Positions 44,905 through 56,920 of a stretch of DNA of 64,000 nucleotides are shown piece by piece. The translations under genes were made by a program, and so were the position numbers. The notes under the pieces are model-generated. The model was not told where the DNA came from. It made no database searches and saw only the letters and a program-made list of their open reading frames with translations. Source of the stretch: Cryptomeria japonica (Eukaryota > Streptophyta > Pinopsida > Cupressales > Cupressaceae); NCBI RefSeq assembly GCF_030272615.1, contig NW_026728903.1:1-64000 (forward strand). The letters are read 5' to 3'. Position 1 is the stretch's first letter. The number at the start of each line of letters is the position of its first letter.

Positions 44905-45568
44905 AAGGAGGAATGGAATGATTAAACAAGTTGCCCCCTTGCGTCATGTTCATTTGTGGTGATATAATAGGAACACTCATTGAAGGAATGAATGAAGAAG
45001 TTGGATTGAATGAAGGAAGAGGGTTGATTGAAGAAGAGGGATTGCCCCCATGACTGGTGATCATAGGAGGAATGTCTTGTGTTGAAGTAGTCATTATGTT
45101 TGATGTAAAAGTAGGTATACTAGCAATAGGATTCGTCAAAGGAATATAATGATTGTCTTGAGTAGGAGGTTGTGTATAACCTAAGGTTTCGGCACAACTT
45201 TTCATAGGCATCACATTTGAATCCACAATGTGTGCAATACCACGCAAAATATCAATTCCATTCTTATCACTTTGAAGCATACGTTTTAGACCCTCAATTA
45301 AAGGAAGAGCTTGACTATCAGGGTATTCTTGAGACATCCATTGTCGAAAATCATCAAATTGGTTATCCAATTTTGAAAGTTGTTCTACAGAAACCTCATG
45401 GAGAGCTTCTTCATCATTAAGAGGATTAGAGGAATTACCCATGTCCTCGTTAAAAAGACCATTCAAATTAGGTTCCATCTCCTCAATAATTAAACCTTGG
45501 AAAGACTTAATTCTAAGGCTTCGTCTAATGGGAATAGTGTAAGTAGGGCTTATTGTTGTAAAACTCAT
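44905..45568 (-). pseudogene. X2 gag N-terminal part (cut by X1)
   Basis: MSFTTISPTYTIPIRRSLRI... to SIPPCS, the same N-terminal sequence as X1 gag. It is interrupted at the X1 target site ACTAC and continues at 37076 going left. The open frame that seems to run on past 44905 into the LTR is a chance fusion. Confidence 0.9.
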
Positions 45569-46725
45569 GCACTAGAGAGAGAGAAGATTTTGAATTTTAG
45601 AGGTAGCAAATTTCAGTAAAATCAGTCAATCTCCTAGATTTAAGCTGTTAAATACAATCAGGACAATCTCCTGAAATTTTGGAAAAAATGTCCGGGACCG
45701 TGGCGCTTGGGGTGCACACGGTCCTCGCAACTTTTTTCAAAATTTGCAGGGATGAAAGTTATGATGATTTTGCAGCTAACCTGAAAAAATTGAGTGATTT
45801 TACGATCTGTAGATAGGCCAAATTAAAGTTGCAATCTCAAAATTGAACCCTACCAAGATTGTCGAAAAATGCAAAATTTGAATTTTGAAAAAGAGAGGGA
45901 AACTGAAATTTTGAATTTTATGATTTTAGAGGGAATACCAAAAGCAATGCAAGTTTTGAAATTTGAAAGTTGACTCAATTTCACGCAAAATTCAATTTTG
46001 AAAGCGGAAATCAAAGTTGTTGTAATTAAGCACTTAATTTCAAAAGTCACAAATTGCAAAAATTTGAATAAATCACTGAAATTTCGAATGAATGCTAACA
46101 CACTTTTCAGATTTAGGACTGTAAGAAACACAATTTTGACACAAATTTCAATTTCAACAATTTTTGAATGATTAGAAGCCTCAATCCAAGCAATCGCTAG
46201 ACCAACTTTGACTGTAATTTTGAAGGTATTAAAATTGATAAAATCAGCCAAAATTCTGGATTTTAGTAGGAAAATACAGTAAGATCTAGCTCCCGAAATT
46301 TCAGAAAAAATGTCGGGGACGATGGCGCTCGGGGTGCACACGATCCTCGCAACTTTTTTCCAAATTTTCAGGGATGAAAGATATTGTGATTTTATTGCGG
46401 AATCCAAAGTTACAGCTGATTTGGAAATGTTTTGATTAGTGAATTTGTCGGACAAAGGTTGAATCAAGAGGGTTTCAAAAATTAGGGTTTTGACATTTAA
46501 CCACTTAATTTTCAAAATTAAAGCACAAATATGAATTGATAATTTGTAATAGAAGGGCAGATCTGAAACAAGCATCAACCATTAAACATTTCACAAGTTT
46601 AATTACTTAAAACGAAAATTTAGGGTTTTTATGCAATCAACCTCTAAAATTTGCAAAAGATCAAACATGGAAATGTAATCAAGGAATCCAATTTTCAGAT
46701 CTAACTATGAATAATCAGAAAGGAT
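45569..46725 (-). other. Leader of X2
   Basis: AT-rich, collinear with 38339-39491 of X1. The long ORF 45850-46578 is a reading of this low-complexity leader and not supported as a gene. Confidence 0.6.
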
Positions 46726-46744
46726 GTTCACGTCGGGTTCACCA
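46726..46744 (-). other. Primer binding site of X2
   Basis: Minus strand TGGTGAACCCGACGTGAAC, three bases from the LTR end at 46748. Confidence 0.82.
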
Positions 46745-46747
46745 AAA

Positions 46748-48014
46748 TGTAAAGCGGAAAATCGCGATCGAACCCTAGTTGCTCTCCCCTCTTCCAACTT
46801 CGAGGAGAGAGAAGGGAGAGTCACTCTAGGGTTGATGGTTTTCACTTAGGAGTGACTTTACATTCAAAAGAGGGGTTGAAACCCACAAGATCCAATCCCA
46901 CACAATGCAAGATTGGATGCTAAATGTGTTTCAAGGGTTAAGAAAGCAAGGCTACCCTCTTTTGTAAAGAATGTTGATAGAAGAATTAAGCTAGGAATGC
47001 ATAGAAAGTGATAAAGATTCGCTTATAAACTGAGATAGGGATATAATATGAAGCTGCGGACCTGGAATTAGCAGTAAAATGTCGATACGGCGCTGTCTTG
47101 CAAATTTGAGCAAAAGTTGACGGGACGATGGCGCCCGACGTGCACACGGTCCTCCGAAAAATCTGCAAAACGAAGGGGGATCTGTTCGTCTCTGCACAAG
47201 GATTCCAGATCTTCAATTTCAGCCGCGTACCTACAACCTACACACAGAAAAGCGAAGATGATTGGGGGGTTAGGGATTAGGGGTTTGCCCTTAGGTCAAA
47301 CCCTGGTTTTGGAATTAACCAAGAAATGAGAAATGTTGTAAATGTAATGTAAAACAAGTACTAATACCTTATTGTAAGGATGTTTGTATCCTTATGTGCG
47401 AAGGTATAGATGTTGTTGTTTGTTGTATGTTGTATGTTGTAGCATGTAATGTGTTGTAAGTGATCTCCTCTTCAATGGTTGAATCCTTGTCTTGAATGCA
47501 ACACTTAGCCTTGAATGGAGACTTGAAATGATCAATTACTTGAAGGAATGCTTGAATGCTTGAATGCTTGAGTATAGTTTCCACGCTTTTTCCATCATAT
47601 CGAATGAAAGAGGAAAATGTAGTTTATATACTTGTCAATTAGGGTTGATAGACTGATTTTCCTGACCTTAGGCCGACCAGGAAAGATAATTTTCCAATTT
47701 GCAAACAAAAGGACCCGAGACCCCATAGGAGACCGGGCCCAAAATAGGCCCAGGGACTAGGGCGCTGGGCACCATGGTCTTGGGGGACCAGGGCGCTAGG
47801 CGCCATGGTCCTGGGGGACCAGGGCGCTGGGCACTCTGGTCCCACCTCCCGGGACAGTAGGGTGCAAAGGAGGTTCAGGCCAGGGTGCAAGAAAATGCAG
47901 TTTTTGTTGTCATAATCAGGTTTCGGGGTCTCCATTCAGGTTCAGTGTTGCGTCGCCGTCGTGAAGACCCAAATGCGGTCGAAATTGCAAGTGTCGCAAT
48001 TTTAGGACGCTACA
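46748..48014 (-). repeat. X2 5' LTR (1,267 bp)
   Basis: On the minus strand it starts TGTAGCGTCCTAAAATTG and ends TTCCGCTTTACA. Three GC-rich palindromic units at about 47755-47850. Confidence 0.92.
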
Positions 48015-48883
48015 GTATCCTTATGAGTAGAACCAAGTTGAGGAGAGGGAGATGCTTTATTTTTAGAGGGAGAATAATTGAGATTCAAGGAAGGAGAGAA
48101 ACTATCAAGGGAGTTTCCATTCTTGATTTCATCCCCTTTGGCTAGGGGTAGAGAATAATCTATACCTTCTTCTAATGGTTCATCCCAAATAGTGACGTTG
48201 TTGAAAGGAATGTTTGAAGTGTTGTCAATTTCGGGAGAGGAGATAACATTGTTTATTAATTCTGCATCCTTAGGAGGGAGAGCATCAATAGATGTGTTAA
48301 ACTCATCCTGTTTCCTCAAAATATGTTCAATAGGGGAGAGAGAATTAAGGAAATTGCTTATTATTTCATCTTCTTTCTCTAAGGGATGCTTATGGGTAAG
48401 ACCAACTTTAGGAGAAGGGTAAGCATTTATCATTAATTCATCATCTCTAGTGGGAATTTTGTTGGAAAAGGAAAGGCCATCACTAGGAAATGTAGGGATA
48501 ATGTCATCTTCTTGCACAAAAGGATCCTCATGAAGGGAGTGTTTTTTAGGGGACACAAAGGCATCGAGGGCATCATTCAACAAAGCATGATCATATCTAT
48601 TAAAAGGTTTATCTTTTGATTCAAAAGGAGATATCTCTTCATAGAGGGGATCATTGAAAACAACCATGTTACTAGATTTAGTGGAAGAGCTGATAGGAAT
48701 GTACCCTTGAGAGGAATCATTCGACTTATCTTTCTCATCACAATGAAATGGCATAGTAACAATGTTTATGAGTTTTTGGTAAAATGAAGGTTTGGTATAT
48801 TTAGGTTTCAAAAATTCATCTAAAGCTTCATCTAACTCATAATCATCACAAATATGAACATCTTGCAAATAAAAATCTGACAT
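48015..48883 (-). pseudogene. Element Y N-terminal gag-like coding part
   Basis: MSDFYLQDVHICDDYELDEAL begins about 140 bp after the PBS. The 290-residue stretch is acidic and Ser/Pro/Asn-rich with a repeated pattern of short blocks (HxLxEDP/KEDEIISNF, PLAKGDEIKNG). It ends at the X2 insertion. Across the junction (one target copy removed) the frame continues for about 20 codons and then stops at KDLSQK, from which a shifted frame leads into the retropepsin part. I see no zinc knuckle and no standard Retrotrans_gag block, so its role is inferred only from position. Confidence 0.65.
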
Positions 48884-48927
48884 TTTGAAATTGCATAAAA
48901 TTTAAACACACAATGCAAAGAAACACA

Positions 48928-48948
48928 CTTTTTTTTTTTTTTTTTTTT
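48928..48948. repeat. T-run in Y leader
   Basis: About 19 consecutive T on the plus strand (A on the element strand), close upstream of the gag-like start. Confidence 0.85.
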
Positions 48949-49024
48949 AATGAAAATGAAATGAAAACACACTAAATCTAGATCTAGATCTAACAAATGC
49001 AATGCAAGAGGAAGCAATGATAGA

Positions 49025-49042
49025 TTCACATCGGGTTCACCA
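49025..49042 (-). other. Primer binding site of element Y
   Basis: Minus strand TGGTGAACCCGATGTGAA, three bases from the LTR. It matches the X2 site except one base. Confidence 0.82.
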
Positions 49043-49045
49043 AAA

Positions 49046-50689
49046 TGTGTAGGAGAAAAAGTGACACTAAGCAAACATGCCCTAATCTCACTTTCAACCA
49101 CACACTTGTGGAATACGAAAGAGCCTAGAGGTATCACACAATTGGCTACTTCTTCTTGTGAAAGAGAGAGCCATGGGCTACCTATTAGGATTTCTATTCC
49201 TTTGTTGTAATTGAAAGATAAAATGATGCAAGTTCAATTCCTAACCCCAAAATGCAAGTATGAACTAATGACAAGATTGCAGAATTGAACTTAAACAATG
49301 GAAAGCTGTAAACACAAGGACAAGACAAGAATGTAAATGCATACTTGGAGTTAAAATCTGACTGAAAATGTTCGGGATGGGGGCGCAGGCGCCACTGTCC
49401 TGATTCTGCCCCTAAAACTGCTCTGAAAACTGTTGTTTTGCAAAGTTGTCAAAAATGCTGAAAATGCTGTCAGAAGGACCAGGGCGCCCAGCGCCCCTGT
49501 CCCAGGGACCAGGGCGCCCCACGCCCCTGTCCTGGTCTTTTTCTTTGAGATTTGGTGTGGAGTGCTATCTTGACCTGCTTTTCCCGGATCTGTCACCTGC
49601 GGCGTCGTCCGAGTCCCGAAACCTGCACTTATATCTGAAAAGGGTATGGGCGGCTATATAGGGTTTTGCCTTAGTCAAACCCCCGCTTTGGTGATTTCCA
49701 CCTCCACGAATAGCCAAGTTGTATTGTAAAATGTATTGTGTGTGCAGACCTAGTGTGTGTGCAAGGTCCTTAAATGCAAGAAAGCAAACTAGAGCAACCT
49801 AGAAAGTAAACCGTAATTGCTTGTAAATGATAATGTAAATGCTCTAAATCAAGATGCAAAGTGATCTAAAGCATGAATAAAGGATATATTGAAGCTTATG
49901 CAAAGACATGAAAACAACATGAAATCATACCCAACCCTTAAGGGAGGAGTACAAGCCAATCTTCAGTCGGTAATCTCCTATTGTTCTTCAATGTCTCCCA
50001 AGCCCTAAATGAATGAAATTGATGAATTCTTGATGGATGGATGTTGAATGTTATTGAAGTCTTCAAAGATCTGCTCTTTCGCTGCCTAAAAGGTCCTCGA
50101 AAGCCCAAAAATTCTGATCCTTTCAAATGAAGAAAGAGAGCTCTTATATATGAAACCCTAGGTCTTAATTTCAACTTTTGGCTGACCTAAAGATTGAATA
50201 TCCCACCAATTTCTTGGGGTTAATCTTTATTTTATGATTGGATTGCGCTCCTAAAATTTTGGGAAAAATGTCCGGGACCATGTGCACTCCGGGCGCCATG
50301 GTCCTCTCCGAGCACCATGGTCCCGACAACTTTTCACCAAATTTTCAGGGCCGTCGGATATGATGATTTTAGAGAGAATCCCGAAGTTACAGGTGATTTC
50401 GAGATGTTTTGACCCCCAAAACCAAGCCCCCAAGTTCAAAATAGGACCTAATTAGGGTTTTTTATTAAATGATGTATAGGAGGAATAAAATGAAAAGGGC
50501 ACACTTTAATGAAAGGGCCCAACTTTATGATGTGGGAGATGATAAAATAGAACCCTAGACCTAATTAATTTAATTAATTAAGTGCTAAAGGGGAAATGAA
50601 ATGCAAAATGCAAAATGCGCCAAGGCGGGTGCTAAACTAGGTGTGAAATTGTAGCACCCTAGCAAGTGCGTACAATTTACGATGCTACA
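49046..50689 (-). repeat. Element Y 5' LTR (1,644 bp)
   Basis: Starts TGTGTAGG and ends GATGCTACA on the plus strand, followed by the target copy AATGC. Nearly collinear with 26789-28435. Confidence 0.92.
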
Positions 50690-50832
50690 AATGCAAACCT
50701 GCTTGGTTTCTTTTATGAAATTTACTTGAACCCCAAGTACGACCTATTAGGACCACATAAGACCAAATTAGGACCTATTAATTAATTTGTACACATGCAA
50801 AATTGTGAATTAATTATTAATTAATTATAAAT
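50690..50832. other. Flank with satellite-like words
   Basis: Contains GACCTATTAGGACCACATAA at 50741 onward, the same words as the spacer of the 138-bp satellite. This suggests the fold-back repeat and element Y were inserted in or next to satellite DNA. Confidence 0.55.
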
Positions 50833-50894
50833 GGGCGTGTGCACAAAGATGGTGGTCAGAAAAGTGGACACCACCCAAAAAAATTTGGAAAAAT

Positions 50895-51115
50895 AGGCAG
50901 TGCATACGCGGTTTTAAATTTTCAAATTCTCGCGTACGTGCTTAGGTTTGTTCTTCCCGAGCCTAGAAAAGATAGCACGTACACGCTGCTTTTAGGAAAA
51001 TGAGCGCGTACGTGCTACACCTAGGAAAATTAGCATGTATGCGCTGCTTATAGGAAAATGAGCGTGTACATACTAATAATCCAAATAATACCACGTACAC
51101 AGTGCCTGGTAAAAA
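50895..51115. repeat. Subterminal repeats, left end
   Basis: About seven variants of CGCGTACGTGCT / CACGTACACGCTGCT, spaced 25-45 bp, some separated by TAGGAAAATGAGCG. Similar words appear near the right end at 56922-56990. Confidence 0.6.
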
Positions 51116-51369
51116 AAGTTTCTAAAAAAAAACTAGGTCTCATTTACCCATAAAGCGCATTTTTTATTTCATTTTTTCTCATTTTCTAACCTAAATCGTG
51201 AACGGGGTGCTAAATTTTTCCTCCAGGCTATCGATCAAGGTTATTTTTTGTTTATTTTTGTCTTTCTTTCGAGTTTATGCAATTTGTTTTACATTTTGAA
51301 TTTAATTTCATTAATTTTGATTAGGTTTTTTCATTTTTTGTTTCAAAAACTAGATTCTTCTAATCCAGA

Positions 51370-53816
51370 ACAAGAACAACCAAATGCACCTCCTAAAAAC
51401 CCACAAGAATAACCAAATGCACCTCCTGAAAACACACAAGAACAACCTGCAATTCCTCCTTTTGACCGCATAGCCGAAACACAGGAAGAATTAATTAATC
51501 AGTTAGGACAAAATATGTCTAAAATCAATAGACTGATTGTAAAATTGAAAACTTCTGAACTTGACCATCATCAATCCCTCGCCACTAGCCTAGAAACATT
51601 AGCTAGTGCTGCCATAGTTGTTTCCACAAAAATTACCAAATGGGGAAGCTTTAGGGATAGGTGTCATTAATTCTATGCCAATGGGCTATCATACGATGGA
51701 GTAAAAAACAAAAATATTTCTAAACAACAAATATGTGCCCTTTTTGTTGATCCCAAAACTAGTCAGTCATTACCTCTTAATGCAAAGAGGTTTCCCATAC
51801 ATTGGTGTACCAATATGCAGATGAAGAATCTTTTTTGGCAAAGGTGGTGGATGGTCTTTGATGATCCACCTTGTAATAAAAATGAGGTGCCATTATATTT
51901 TTTGAGAAAAATATATTGTGAGTTTGTGCTCAATGTGCGGCCAAACTATTTTGACATGAGAGAGTTTCATGGTAGAGGTGGTGGCTCTGCCCAAGATAGA
52001 CCTGGAGCCCATAGGCGATTAGCCACGGAGAGTCATCGCCCCCTAGCACCCAAACCCAAGGTGCATCAGGCTGTCCCATTAGAGCTGAAAGAGTCGATGG
52101 AGCTACAGACTCTTCAGGCGGCCACAGCATTGACTGGTGCCATCATCCAGCATGGGATGATGAGCCGTTAGAGGGTGATAGAGAGCCCATTGAGCATATG
52201 TGTGTCAATTGCTCAGGGATATGCTCGGGGATAGATGATGTAGCCAGTGCAGATGGATACTCATATCATTGGTGCACGATTTGCGGTTGTAGATGTCAGG
52301 CTCACACGGTTGAGGATGTCATGCTGATAGATGAGTTGATGGACATGGTGTTTGCCCATGAACCACAGACACAGGTGTGTTGAATTGAATTCATAACATT
52401 TTATTTATCAATCACTTTAAATTTGTAATTACATAAATGAATTCTCATTTATACATCGATTTAAATTGAGACAAATAATATGCATTTTATGATGCAATAG
52501 CGGTATCCCATACACCTCCCCCAGTTACCATAGCTGCAACTTTGATGCCTGAGGTATAAATTTTGTAACATGTTAAAATAGAATAGTACACTTTGAATTC
52601 AAAAAACTAAAAGATATACTAACTATCTTTAATGCTTGGTCCAATTTCTGGTTTGTAGGTGTTGACAGGGGATGAAATGTCTCAGATTGATGACATCACA
52701 CTCTTCGCGATCGATTTTGGCCTACAAGGCTATACGGTATCATATTTTGTACAACTCTTTTTATGTATTGTTTTGATGGAATATGCAAGTCATTTCATTT
52801 TAGATTTTTAAAATTATGTTTAATTTATTATCTGTACTAATATCTCATGTTAATTTTGTGTTTTTAGGGTACCCCCTCTGCATCTAGGGCTCGTCCTAAG
52901 TAAAAGAATTCCTCGAAGACGCCAAAACGTGTGAAGAAGGTAATTGAACACATTTTTAGTTGTACAATTGTTTGAAAATGTTGAAATCAAGTATTGGTTG
53001 GGGTTTGTAGATTGATTAGTGTTTTTTGTCTATTTTACATGTATAGCGGCCATTGAGCTTTGTGGATATGTTGAATGCACCTGATTCACCCGCGGATCAA
53101 GAGAGGGCGGAGGTATGTATCTCTACTTTATTTTCTTGATTTCATGATTATATGCACACGTACATGTGAACTTGTGATATATTATAATCTTATAATTTTT
53201 TCATACAGGAAATATCCATACCTATTTCGTCAATGGCGAACCCTCCTCCTTGCACTAGAGAAGCATCTCAGGATCCAATACAATTTTGTTTGATATGTAA
53301 AATTAATTGTTTTCAACCTTCAATACTTATCATTATATTAATTGTATTTAATCTTTGTACATTTTTTGCATAGGTAATAGCGTTAGTTTCTACATCGATG
53401 GTGAGCCATCCTCAATCCATTGGAGAAGCATCTCAGGCACAAGGACACCATTGTTCTCTATATTATAGATTTTAAGTGTTTTTGATATATTTATGTTATC
53501 ACATTGTATTAATTGTACATTTAACCCCTTTGCGGTATGACCATAATGTGGATCCATTTAAGTATGTCTTCAAGAAAACTCCTAAGAGTGACAAGGAGAG
53601 GAGAGCGAAGACATTAGCTCCTGGATCAGTCGATGAGGTAATCTACATTTCAATTGCAAAGGAATTAAAGTTAAATGCATAGTTATGATGTTTATTGTGA
53701 ACTATTTTTCTACAAAAGAATTCTAACTTGGCTTTTGAATTGTGGTTTTGCAACCATCTACAGAGCCATGTACTGCACCGAAGAGGCTTGATTTTGATGA
53801 TCCACCACAAGTTTAA
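51370..53816 (+). pseudogene. Unknown multi-exon gene inside the TIR segment
   Basis: The first long exon starts with a tandem EQPNAPPxNxQ repeat, a coiled-coil-like stretch (EELINQLGQNMSKINRLIV) and the block FWQRWWMVFDDPPCNKNEVPLYFLRKIYCEFVLN. After a frameshift near 52150 comes a Cys cluster (CVNCSGIC ... WCTICGCRC) that could bind zinc. Six or seven short exons with AG/GT borders follow, such as 52664-52735, 52869-52939, 53047-53111, 53209-53274 and 53374-53440, ending SVDE and KRLDFDDPPQV with TAA at 53814-53816. Two neighbouring exons repeat each other (SSMANPPPCTREASQ and STSMVSHPQSIGEASQ). At least two stops break the first exon. Function unknown; it may be a transposon accessory gene or a captured host gene. 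Confidence 0.5.
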
Positions 53817-53997
53817 GATCATATAGTGTTAGTTTTGGTCCTAGAATGACCAATACATGTAGATAATATCTACATTTGTATTGTATATCAATTTGGACAT
53901 GGCACATGCCACATTTTTGTAATACTTGTATTGATTTGGTAGACATGGCTTTTTTATATATATAAATATTGATATTCGATCCAATAAATGTGTAATG

Positions 53998-54315
53998 AGT
54001 TCATTATTTGTATTCGTTGTATTTTGTGGTTGTCCTTTTATAAATTTAAATGAATATTTGCACATGTAATCAACAATATGAATATAAACAACAAAAATAT
54101 ATGATATAAAGCATTGCAATCGTGGAATATGATTTGATAAAATTTCTAAAATGTTGAATTAACCCTACCAAAACTCCTTGTATTCAGTTCATTTATTGTG
54201 TATTTGTTGTATTTGGTGGCTATCCCTTTATAAATTTAAATGAATATTTGCATATTGTAATTAACAATATGAATATAAACAACAAAAATCGACAATATGA
54301 ATATAAACAACAATG
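53998..54315. repeat. Direct repeat (about 105 bp, two copies plus partial third)
   Basis: 53998-54105 and 54180-54286 share ATAAATTTAAATGAATATTT and ACAATATGAATATAAACAAC. A partial third copy follows at 54290-54313. Confidence 0.75.
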
Positions 54316-54417
54316 TGTTTGTGCGAGAGCACCCTCACGCTTGCAAATGGTCAAATTTTGTTCCTCGTGTGCACAAACCGACATTGCGGGAGCGCGTTTG
54401 AGTGGGCTGGTTTACGT

Positions 54418-54418
<1 letters not shown>

Positions 54419-54500
<82 letters not shown>

Positions 54501-54552
54501 AGAGAAGAGAGGGGGGTGGGAGAGGGAGAGAGAGGGAGAGGGAGAAGAGAGA

Positions 54553-54602
<50 letters not shown>

Positions 54603-54946
54603 GAGAGAGAGAGAGAGAAGAGGGGGGTGGGGCGAGGGAGAGAGAGGGAGAGAGAGGGGATGAGAGAGAGAGAAGAGGGGGGGTGGGGAGAGGGAGAGAG
54701 AGGGAGAGGAAAGGGGGAGAGGGGAGAGAGAGCGAGAGAGAGATAGAGAGAGAGAGGGAGAGAGGTAGAGTGAGGGAGAGGGAGAGAGAGAGAGGGGAAG
54801 GTAGAGAGAGGGAGAGAGAGAGAGAGAAGAGCAGGGGTGGGAGAGGGAGAGAGAGGGGAGAGGAGAGGGGAGAGGGAGAGAGAGGGAGAGAGGGAGAGGA
54901 GAGGGGAGAGAGGGGGAGAGGGAGAGAGAGGGAAAGAGGGAGAGAA

Positions 54947-54997
<51 letters not shown>

Positions 54998-55299
54998 GGG
55001 GTGGGAGAGGGAGAGGAGAGGGAGAGGAGAGAGGAGAGGGAGAGAGAGGGCGAGAGGGAGAGAAGGAGAGAGAGGAGAGATAGAGAGAGAGAGATAGAGA
55101 TAGAGAGAGAGAGAGAGAGAGAGTGTGGAGAGAGGGAGAGAGAGGGAGAGAGAGATAGAGATAGAGAGAGGGAGAGAGGTAGAGGGAGGGAGAGGCGAGA
55201 GAGAGGAGAGGGGAAGGTAGAGAGAGGGAGAGAGGTAGAGGGAGGGAGAGGGAGAGAGAGAGAGGGAGGGAGAGGGGGAAAGTAGGGGGGAGGAGAGGA
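54419..55299. repeat. GA-rich purine tract, about 880 bp
   Basis: Almost pure A/G on the plus strand, beginning with a long (GA)n run and continuing with GAGG variants. Only scattered T or C occur. All ORFs in it (Arg/Glu repeats on one strand, Ser/Leu/Pro on the other) are artefacts of composition. Confidence 0.92.
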
Positions 55300-55661
55300 T
55301 TCACTAAAAAGCAAGTGTAAGAGCTTGACCTAACCCTAAGAGTACTACCTAAGTTCTAAAACAATATGATGCTATTAAATTTGCAAGGTTATAAGATGAT
55401 CTCGATGTGACTATAGGAATTACACACTTGATTTCTATCCATGGGTATGTACCGTTCCAAGATGTTTGGACAAGTGATAATCATCATTACTACCACTTCC
55501 ATGCATAAAACAAACTTTAATCTCTTTAGGTGACAGGCATTGTGTAACAACATGGGAACTCTCGCATACCCACCACTATCATTCTATAGGACATCATCTA
55601 TGTTACTCCTCCCTCTTTCTCTTCCTACCTGTTGTTTTCTTCTGAAAAACATACTATAGGT
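55297..55661. repeat. Direct repeat copy 1 (about 365 bp)
   Basis: Begins GGATTCACTAAAAAGC and ends near CATACTATAGGTA. It matches 55997-56357 with few differences; the start offset is exactly 700 bp. Confidence 0.85.
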
Positions 55662-55898
55662 AGAGAGAGAGGGAGAGAGAGGGAGAGAGAGAGATAGGGG
55701 AGGGAAGGGTAGAGAAAGGGAGAGAGGTAGAGGGAGGGTGAGGGAGAGAGAAGAGCGGGGTGGGAGAGAAGAAGGGGTATGGAGGAAGGGAGATGGAGAG
55801 AGAGAGAGAGAGGTAGACAGGAGGGAGAGAGGGAGAGGGAGGGAGAGGAGAGAGGGAGAGGGAGAGGGGGAGAGTAGGGGGGAGATAAAGAGGAAGGG
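55662..55898. repeat. Second GA-rich tract
   Basis: About 235 bp of GAGA/GGGA sequence between the two direct repeat copies, followed by a satellite-like GTCTTAAGGGGTCATATG (55898-55915). Confidence 0.88.
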
Positions 55899-55996
55899 TC
55901 TTAAGGGGTCATATGGGGGGCTAATAAAATGATATATTAAATTTAAAGTTATGAATAGAACATCATACAACAAGACTCCAAGCGAACAAACAACAA

Positions 55997-56357
55997 GGAT
56001 TCACTAAAAAGAAAGTGTAAGAGCTTGACCTAAACCTAAGAGTACTGCCTAAGTTCTAAAACATATGATGCTATTAAATTTGCAAGGTTATAAGAATGAT
56101 CTCGATTGTGACTATAGGAATTACACACTTGATTTCTATCATGGGTATGTACCGTTCCAAGCTGTTTGACAAGTGATGATCATCATATACTACCACTGCC
56201 ATGCATAAAACAAACTTTAATTTCTTTAGGTGACAGGCGTTGTGTAACATGGGAACTCTCGCATACCCACCACTATCATTCTATAGGATATCATCTATGT
56301 TACTCTCCCTCTTTCTCTTCCTACCTATTGTTTTCTTTTGAAAAACATATTGCAGGT
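55997..56357. repeat. Direct repeat copy 2 (about 360 bp)
   Basis: See copy 1. The pair plus the following GA tract suggests duplication of a GA-tract-plus-flank unit. A third short GA run is at 56640-56720. Confidence 0.85.
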
Positions 56358-56687
56358 ACTTCTGACTCATCATGTTGCTTTGTTGACACTATTTCCACAT
56401 CTGCTCTGCTCATTAAAAACACATTCGAGAAGAATATTGCTACAGGTTTCCTTGTTTGTCACGGTAATATACCTGTGGTTCAATTTCAAACCTTATTCCT
56501 CCTATTCAATATACACAACAAAAAATCCATGAGTCAATTTTTTTAGGAGAGGATACATGATAAAAATCAAAGAGCAAGTTGCAGATAGAAATAAATTCAC
56601 TTACTTCTATAGAAGTGCAAACACAGTTGCAGTGGGGTATGGAGGGAGAGAAGAAGAGAAAGAGGGATGGGGTATGGAGAGAGAGAC

Positions 56688-56719
<32 letters not shown>

Positions 56720-56754
56720 TGTATGCGTTTGAGAGGGAGAGATGATACACTTAC

Positions 56755-56920
56755 ATGTGTATATATATGTTTAATATATTATATGTATATAAACATATTA
56801 TATATACAATGTCATATTATACACATATTATATATTACATATATTATATGTATATACACATTATATTACATATATTATATGTATATACACATATTATACA
56901 TAGAATATCATATTATACAA
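56755..56920. repeat. AT-rich microsatellite (TATATG/ATATTA)
   Basis: Repeated TATATGTATA, ACATATTATA and ACACATATTAT words; ORFs here are compositional. Confidence 0.75.

Larger units (their letters stand above)
32273..48014 (-). mobile_element. LTR retrotransposon X2 (inserted in Y, contains X1)
   Basis: LTRs 32273-33562 and 46748-48014, 5-bp duplication GTATC, PBS 46726-46744 and polypurine tract 33563-33577 show a minus-oriented element. Its own length without X1 is about 7.9 kb. It encodes the same gag/retropepsin protein as X1 and no pol enzymes. Compared with X1, several codons became stops in a way that fits C-to-T change (CAG to TAG after NVINFVEQ, CGA to TGA after TKTR), as expected of methylated, old copies. 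Confidence 0.92.
26789..50689 (-). mobile_element. LTR retrotransposon Y (outer host of nested elements)
   Basis: LTRs at 26789-28435 and 49046-50689 are highly similar, start TGTGTAG and end CTACA. The target-site duplication AATGC flanks them at 26784-26788 and 50690-50694. PBS at 49025-49042 and polypurine tract at 28436-28450 give minus orientation. Without the nested X2 insertion the element is about 8.15 kb. The interior encodes an acidic/Ser-rich gag-like protein, a retropepsin-like domain and a G-patch-like segment, but no RT, RNase H or integrase that I can see. Confidence 0.9.

Noticed and set aside
54248-55314. ORFs of 300 or more residues (Arg/Glu-rich on plus, Ser/Leu/Pro-rich on minus)
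   Set aside because: Pure reading of the GA repeat in several frames at once; no domain, no codon structure.
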